Assembly (NCBI GenBank): GCA_003648125.1
Contig: QMOE01000043.1
Location: 1 to 9,831, forward strand
Direction: 5' to 3'
Length of the DNA: 9,831 nucleotides
Source of the DNA: Chloroflexota bacterium
GTDB taxonomy: Bacteria > Chloroflexota > Anaerolineae > B4-G1
Numbering within the stretch: the first letter of the stretch is position 1; each line of letters opens with the position of its first letter. The notes under the pieces are model-generated. The model was not told where the DNA came from and made no database searches. It was given only the letters and a program-made list of their open reading frames with translations. Below are positions 5,775 to 9,831 of this stretch, in pieces. The translations under genes and the position numbers were made by a program.

Positions 5775-5818
5775 GTAGCCGCGCTTTCCATAGCGCGCGG
5801 TATGGAAACCGCGACTAC
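5775..5818. repeat. 44-bp palindrome related to the MITE core
   Basis: Two 22-base arms form an imperfect palindrome with three mismatches. It starts GTAGCCGCG, exactly like the MITE core, and ends CGCGACTAC. It also contains two small nested hairpins, CGCGCT-TTCCAT-AGCGCG (5783-ish to 5797) and CGCGGT-ATGGAA-ACCGCG (5796 to 5813), which remain fully paired where the long stem is mismatched. It lies in the 138-base gap between the MutL-type gene and the barrel/KOW gene and lacks the CAGCAATTCCC terminal repeats. The rest of that gap shows nothing beyond the dyad near its end. It could be a REP-like element or a transcription-attenuating hairpin. Confidence 0.8.
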
Positions 5819-5869
5819 CTCCAACCGAGATGAAACACATCCTCATCAATTAGCGAGACCGTGCTCTGT

Positions 5870-7627
5870 TCATCCACCCACATCCCAACGCCATTGTTGC
5901 ATCTGTGTCTGTCGTCGCTCTGGCTTGCCGGAGATTCGCAGCGGGCGGCCGCGGGCGTCAATGATCAGCCCAGCCAGCCCGCCGTTCACGTGCCGCTTGC
6001 CGCCTTTGCCCGGTCCGCCGAGGCCCACATCGAAGCGGCGCAATGGATGCAGTTCCAGCGTCGCTTGCTGACCGGGCAGTAGAGGCAGCACCTCCAGATC
6101 GCCATAGTGCACCTCTACGCTGAATGAACTGCCGTCATCATACGTCATACGTATCTTGAGAATGGTGTCGCCGCGCCGGGCGTGCCCTGCGACCGGCGTG
6201 ACCACGGTCGCCAGATTGACAAAGCCGCCGCTGTCTAAAACATCCACCGCCGCCAGTGGCTTGATCGCTGCCACACTCCCCAAGAGCGGAGCCAACCCGT
6301 ATTCATCCAGCACCAGCGTGGTGACGCCGGTGGGCTGTAAGGCATCCAGCACGATCAGAGCCGCCTGTCCGGGACGCGGAGCGTGTGCCAATACCCCTCC
6401 ACTGACCAGGATAGTGTCACACAGCGGCAGCAGGTGCGGGTAGGGCTGCGCAGCACCGGCCTTCCAGCCCGGACGGGCTACTCCCAGCGTCGTGCGGATC
6501 GCTTCGCGGGCCAGCGCCTGCTCTAGCCATAACTCGCGCTGCACCTGCGGGATGCTGGTTGGGCGCATTTCTTTGTTGATCAACAACTCGTGCGCTTCCT
6601 CGTCGCTCATCGGCTCAGGCAACCAACGGGTGATGCTCTCGACGCCTTGCCTCTGTAACAACTGCTCCCCACCAAAGGCGACGCCTAAACCGCTGCGCAC
6701 GGTCAGGAACAATTGCTTGTCAAAGACGGCGGCCATTGTTGTATTGGCAGCCCCCACGTCTATCCCCAAGACGCCCTTCGATGGGTCGCCCAGGTGCCAC
6801 AGGTATTCCGTCAACCGCCCGAAAGCGCGGGCAGTGGGAGCGAGGGGGGTGAGGCTCCAATCGCTCACCGTTTCGATGCCAGGCAGCGTCCCCATCTTTT
6901 TCAGATAGAGCGCGTCCAGCTCTGTCTGAGCGTTGAGCAGATTCTCCTCCGCCAGGGAAGGATGCACGTTTTCGACGGCGCGCAAACTGGCCCGGTCTCC
7001 CACAATTTTCACTATTCTTTGCCGCAATTGAGAATTACCGGCATAGAGTAAAGCAGGACGCGATTCTGGGTCAATCAACGCACAGGCCAGGGAGCATATC
7101 TTCACCAATTCCAACACCGGCATCACCGCGCCACCCTCTACCCCGCCGGCGATGCAGATTGCGTCGGGCGCGGCATCGTGAATAATATGTACGATGTCCT
7201 CTTCTTTCAAAACCCCCCGGCTCTCACTGGATAGGATCGCCTTTACCAGAGAGTACGTACCGGCGGCTGCCCGTTCGGCAGCGGCGACGCTCATGTCTTG
7301 CACCAGGCCACCCACCACGACTTGCAATGGCTGGCTGGCACTTGTGGTCGCGGCAAACGCATCTACTCCCTGGCGGTTCACGAGTTCGGGGCAGATCAGA
7401 TTGCCGCCCCCATCGAAAAAGCTCCAGCCTGTGACGGCGGATATCTCCTCGGCGGCGTGGATGATACCGGCTGACACGTCGAACCAGGGGGCTTCCGCCG
7501 TCGTGGGTGCTTCCCCACACGCTACGAAGCGGTATTGCTCTCCGACCCGATTGAGCAGCACGACCTTGGTCATCGCCGTGCCGCAATCAGCCAGGAGGAT
7601 TGAGCCGATTTGTTGCTCGTACGTCAT
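5870..7627 (-). CDS. MutL-type (glutamate mutase L family) ASKHA ATPase
   Basis: The protein is recognised as the MutL/GlmL family of actin-fold ATPases, unrelated to the mismatch-repair MutL. A first phosphate-binding segment ILLADCGTAMTKVVLL (10-25) resembles the N-terminus of the family. Further hallmarks are ICIAGGVEGGAVMPVLEL (158-173), a second nucleotide-binding segment GVLGIDVGAANTTMAAVF (285-302), and the late adenosine-type loop TILVSGGVLAH (405-415) followed by LDEYGLAPLLGSVAAI (440-455). At 585 residues it is longer than many MutL proteins; from about 465 on there is an extra beta-rich and Gly-rich tail (VGLGGPGKGGKRHVNGGLAG, 534-553). In the mutase system MutL is thought to act in cofactor handling, but no mutase E or S subunit or B12-domain gene is nearby. 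The gene starts 12 bases behind the 213-residue membrane protein gene with only a weak SD (AGAG). An actin-like role with the membrane neighbours is inferred. Confidence 0.88.
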   Translation of the reverse strand: MTYEQQIGSILLADCGTAMTKVVLLNRVGEQYRFVACGEAPTTAEAPWFDVSAGIIHAAEEISAVTGWSFFDGGGNLICPELVNRQGVDAFAATTSASQPLQVVVGGLVQDMSVAAAERAAAGTYSLVKAILSSESRGVLKEEDIVHIIHDAAPDAICIAGGVEGGAVMPVLELVKICSLACALIDPESRPALLYAGNSQLRQRIVKIVGDRASLRAVENVHPSLAEENLLNAQTELDALYLKKMGTLPGIETVSDWSLTPLAPTARAFGRLTEYLWHLGDPSKGVLGIDVGAANTTMAAVFDKQLFLTVRSGLGVAFGGEQLLQRQGVESITRWLPEPMSDEEAHELLINKEMRPTSIPQVQRELWLEQALAREAIRTTLGVARPGWKAGAAQPYPHLLPLCDTILVSGGVLAHAPRPGQAALIVLDALQPTGVTTLVLDEYGLAPLLGSVAAIKPLAAVDVLDSGGFVNLATVVTPVAGHARRGDTILKIRMTYDDGSSFSVEVHYGDLEVLPLLPGQQATLELHPLRRFDVGLGGPGKGGKRHVNGGLAGLIIDARGRPLRISGKPERRQTQMQQWRWDVGG

Positions 7628-7639
7628 CGTTAGTCTCTG

Positions 7640-8281
7640 CTACCTACCCAGTAAGTTGACGAGCGGGACAATGATATACTGTATGCGACCGATGAGAATC
7701 GAGAGAAAAGTCGTCAGTGCTCCGGCAAAGGCAACTCCAAAGGCAAAGATCAAAAAAACACGTCCTATCCAGGCCATAGGCCCAACCACCCATGCCCAGG
7801 CTCCGGCTGCCCCTCCTCGCTTCGGTACGGCAAAGTTAAAGGCCATCAAGGTGCAAACCGTGCCCAGGATGATCAGCAGCCCATCGAGGATGGAATTGCG
7901 GCTCAAGGCGCTGGCTGTCGCCACGACCTGCGGGACGAGGGTACCGAGCAATGCGCCACCCAAGGCTACCGCAGTTCCGACCCCTACCAGGTAGGCCATG
8001 GCAAAGTTGCCTATGTAGGACAATCTGGGGGCGCTCTTAAATGCGAGCAGCCACAGCCCCATTAGCAAAGGAACCAGCAAGAGGTGCTCTTGGGGCAGGT
8101 CACGCAACAGAGTGACAGCGATCTCTTGAACCACGATGCCGAACGAGTAGCCTACCAGCGCACCGATAAAGATGTGCAACGCCAGTTTATAGGCCGGGTT
8201 ATCGCCGAACAAGAGATAGGTCAGGATTAGGCCCGTCAGCACCACGCCCAGCGGCACGCTTATGGCCTCAATGATCTCCAT
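7640..8281 (-). CDS. Unknown polytopic membrane protein
   Basis: No family is recognised. The 213 residues contain about six hydrophobic segments (roughly 6-25, 33-52, 66-82, 92-115, 131-151 and 165-200), joined by short loops such as LRDLPQEH (59-66) and a basic, Gly-rich loop VPKRGGAAG (152-160). No catalytic or metal-binding motif is evident. The ATG overlaps the stop of the preceding gene by one base (TAATG on the - strand), which points to translational coupling, and the MutL-type gene follows 12 bases later. These junctions make it an integral part of one operon and a likely partner of the two-helix PDWL protein in the membrane. The role is unknown; the small, hydrophobic, loop-poor form would suit a structural or channel-like subunit. 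Confidence 0.87.
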   Translation of the reverse strand: MEIIEAISVPLGVVLTGLILTYLLFGDNPAYKLALHIFIGALVGYSFGIVVQEIAVTLLRDLPQEHLLLVPLLMGLWLLAFKSAPRLSYIGNFAMAYLVGVGTAVALGGALLGTLVPQVVATASALSRNSILDGLLIILGTVCTLMAFNFAVPKRGGAAGAWAWVVGPMAWIGRVFLIFAFGVAFAGALTTFLSILIGRIQYIIVPLVNLLGR

Positions 8282-9831
8282 TACCGTTTCTCCCTGCGCG
8301 GGCGGACAAAAGTATAAATGACCGCACCGACAAACATCAAAACGACGACGGCCGCGTGCCCGGCTGCCAGGGCGTTTAGCCGTTTGGCGCTTTGTCCATC
8401 ATCTATGCCGCGATAGTTTTCATAGGCAGCTGCTCCGCGCAATCCACTGATCGCCCCGCTCAACTGCCCGGTGCTGGCATCCAGATATGGGCTGGCAGCG
8501 ATCTCGGCCGCTGCGCTCACGCCTGCCACAACCGTTTTACCGCGTGCTTGTGCCTGCTCAATCCACCAGCGCAATGGCGCGGGCTGAGCGGTCAGCACGA
8601 GGATCAAACTGGAGTGCGTATCCGTGATGGCCTCTGCATTGGCGAGTAATTGCGAGACGCCGGTGGCGTCACCGGGCCGGTAGTGCGTGTCTGGTTCATA
8701 GTATTGGCCGAATTCTTCCTCCGGCGCGGCGCTGAGCGACACCTCTTCCCACGTTTCGTTCCACACCCGCGTCCCAATCGTCAACCCCTCTGGCCGCGTG
8801 CTGACGATGGAAATGGTCGCTCCCCGGCAAACCAAGTGCCGCAAGATAGACTGAGCCACAATATCGAGTTCGTCTGCCTCAGACGGCCCGTACTCGAAGG
8901 CAATCAGAACATGCTCCTCCGCATTTACGCTTTCGATGGTATTGTACAAATCTTTTCCCGCTTCTTCAAGTTGACCGGGACGTGTCAAGAGCGGCGCTTC
9001 ATTGTCCATCAAAGGTTGCCAGGCCAATATCGCTAACACGGATAAGAGGAGCACGAGACCAACCACAAACCGCTGGAGCCACTCGCTTACAGATACGCTT
9101 GCCTTGAGCGTTTCCGGTTGGGGCGTCTGGGGCGGTCGAGAGAGCAGACTTTGGAAAAGTTGTGCTCGTGTCAGGCTCACCTCGCTGGCTTGGGCAGGCA
9201 ATGCTCGTTCGCGGGCGGCGGGCATCTCAATAACTGAGGCCAGAGGAAGGACGCCACGCAGTCCTTCCAGCAATCCCTCGGTTTCTTCTGGCTCTTCCAC
9301 GGCGGCCGCGCCCGCTTCTCCATGCAGGCGCATGTCCTCTAGCCAGGAGGGAACCTCTGCCCGCACCAGTCCTGCCGTTTGGGCGGCCTCAATTTCCGGT
9401 TCCGGCGGCAGGGGACCCTCAAAAACAGGAGCAGTTGAGCCAGAAGAAAGAGCTGGCTCTGGCTCAAGCTCGGTCAGCCAGTCGGGAACCTCAGAGACCT
9501 GGCTTGATGAAACTCCCACCAGTGGAGAAACCGGCGGTGTTTCTTCCGCCACACCCGGCACGGCCTCTTGGAGCCAGTCGGGAACCTCGACCAAAGCAGG
9601 CACAGGCTCGACCGGCGACGGTGTTTCTTCCGCCACACTCGGCGCGGCCTCTTGGAGCCAATCGGGAACCTCGACCGGGGCAGGCACAGGCTCGACCGGC
9701 GACGGTGTTTCTTCCGCCACGCTCGGCGCGGCCTCTTGGAGCCAGTCGGGAACCTCGACCGCGGCAGGCACGGCCTCGACCGGCGCCGGTGTTTCTTCCG
9801 TCACACTCGGCGCGGCCTCCTGGCGCCCATC
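8281..9831 (-). CDS. PDWL-repeat two-helix membrane protein (5' end beyond window)
   Basis: Residue numbers count from the GTG at 9804, but the frame stays open to the window edge and the repeat pattern continues through 9805-9831 (DGRQEAAPS), so the true start lies outside and that GTG is probably internal. Residues 1-84 are three 28-residue repeats (VAEETPSPVEPVPAPVEV, then PDWLQEAAPS). Further PDWL/PSWL motifs lie at 107-110 and 152-155 in an acidic, Pro-rich region. A membrane helix (about 246-263), an alpha/beta domain (about 290-465: HVLIAFEYGPSEADELDIVA, ISIVSTRPEG, YRPGDATGVSQLL, LILVLTAQP, SGLRGAAAYENY) and a final helix (482-500) before RPRREKR complete it. Basic flanks place the repeats in the cytoplasm and the alpha/beta domain outside. 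The outer domain resembles, from memory, uncharacterised Chloroflexota membrane proteins. Confidence 0.88.
   Translation of the reverse strand, partial: DGRQEAAPSVTEETPAPVEAVPAAVEVPDWLQEAAPSVAEETPSPVEPVPAPVEVPDWLQEAAPSVAEETPSPVEPVPALVEVPDWLQEAVPGVAEETPPVSPLVGVSSSQVSEVPDWLTELEPEPALSSGSTAPVFEGPLPPEPEIEAAQTAGLVRAEVPSWLEDMRLHGEAGAAAVEEPEETEGLLEGLRGVLPLASVIEMPAARERALPAQASEVSLTRAQLFQSLLSRPPQTPQPETLKASVSVSEWLQRFVVGLVLLLSVLAILAWQPLMDNEAPLLTRPGQLEEAGKDLYNTIESVNAEEHVLIAFEYGPSEADELDIVAQSILRHLVCRGATISIVSTRPEGLTIGTRVWNETWEEVSLSAAPEEEFGQYYEPDTHYRPGDATGVSQLLANAEAITDTHSSLILVLTAQPAPLRWWIEQAQARGKTVVAGVSAAAEIAASPYLDASTGQLSGAISGLRGAAAYENYRGIDDGQSAKRLNALAAGHAAVVVLMFVGAVIYTFVRPRREKR
9553..9831 (-). repeat. 84-bp in-frame tandem repeats encoding PDWL units
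   Basis: Three full 84-bp units lie at 9721-9804, 9637-9720 and 9553-9636, each 28 codons, with roughly nine in ten bases identical between neighbours. A further partial unit reaches the window edge (9805-9831, 24 of 27 bases matching the unit at 9637-9663), and a diverged one starts at 9552. The protein unit has a spacer rich in Glu, Pro and Val followed by PDWLQEA. In the edge unit the Trp-Leu pair reads Gly-Arg. High DNA identity suggests recent duplication or gene conversion among the units. Confidence 0.92.

Noticed and set aside
7194..7994. 266-codon + strand frame
   Set aside because: It spans the junction of two well-supported - strand genes and has antisense composition.
9553..9831. 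CRISPR-like or satellite array
   Set aside because: The 84-bp units are contiguous, have no spacers, and lie in frame within a coding region.

Overview
The window looks like chromosomal DNA of a bacterium from the Chloroflexota (Anaerolineae/Caldilineae type). This is inferred from the moderately high GC content, the long Thr/Pro-rich and 'PDWL'-repeat proteins, the LPXTG-like tail, an orphan MutL-type ASKHA gene, and heptamer and palindromic intergenic repeats. No rRNA, tRNA or single-copy marker gene is present to prove it.

Two gene blocks converge. The left block (about 1-2240, + strand) is the end of a phosphate-uptake operon: a few codons of an unidentified upstream gene, pstA (permease), pstB (ATPase) and a 137-residue protein of unknown function where phoU would often lie. 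Both gaps flanking pstA are filled with 7-bp tandem repeats, and the pstB start codon is the last three bases of one repeat unit. A strong GC-rich hairpin at 2263-2292 separates this block from the next and may terminate transcription from both sides.

The right block (9831 down to 2334, - strand) appears to encode envelope functions in two parts. The upstream part holds a large two-helix membrane protein with tandem 28-residue PDWL repeats (open at the window edge), a 213-residue polytopic membrane protein overlapping it by one base, a MutL-type (glutamate mutase L family) ASKHA ATPase without any mutase subunit nearby, and a soluble barrel-sandwich/KOW-like protein. The downstream part holds an acidic, Thr/Pro-rich protein with an N-terminal membrane helix and an LPXTG-like C-terminal anchor, followed by the classic NfeD-SPFH (stomatin-like) pair. 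A 121-bp MITE-like element with 14-bp terminal inverted repeats and a perfect 9-bp target-site duplication (TSD) lies between the two parts, its TSD directly abutting a stop codon. A 44-bp palindrome with the same internal design as the MITE core lies in the gap behind the MutL-type gene.

The best candidate for an undescribed system is the four-gene set at 4676-9831. A cytoplasmic actin-fold ATPase is encoded with two membrane proteins, one exposing repeated PDWL motifs to the cytoplasm, and with a barrel-sandwich partner. A PilM/FtsA-like membrane-linked assembly is one reading, but this is inference.
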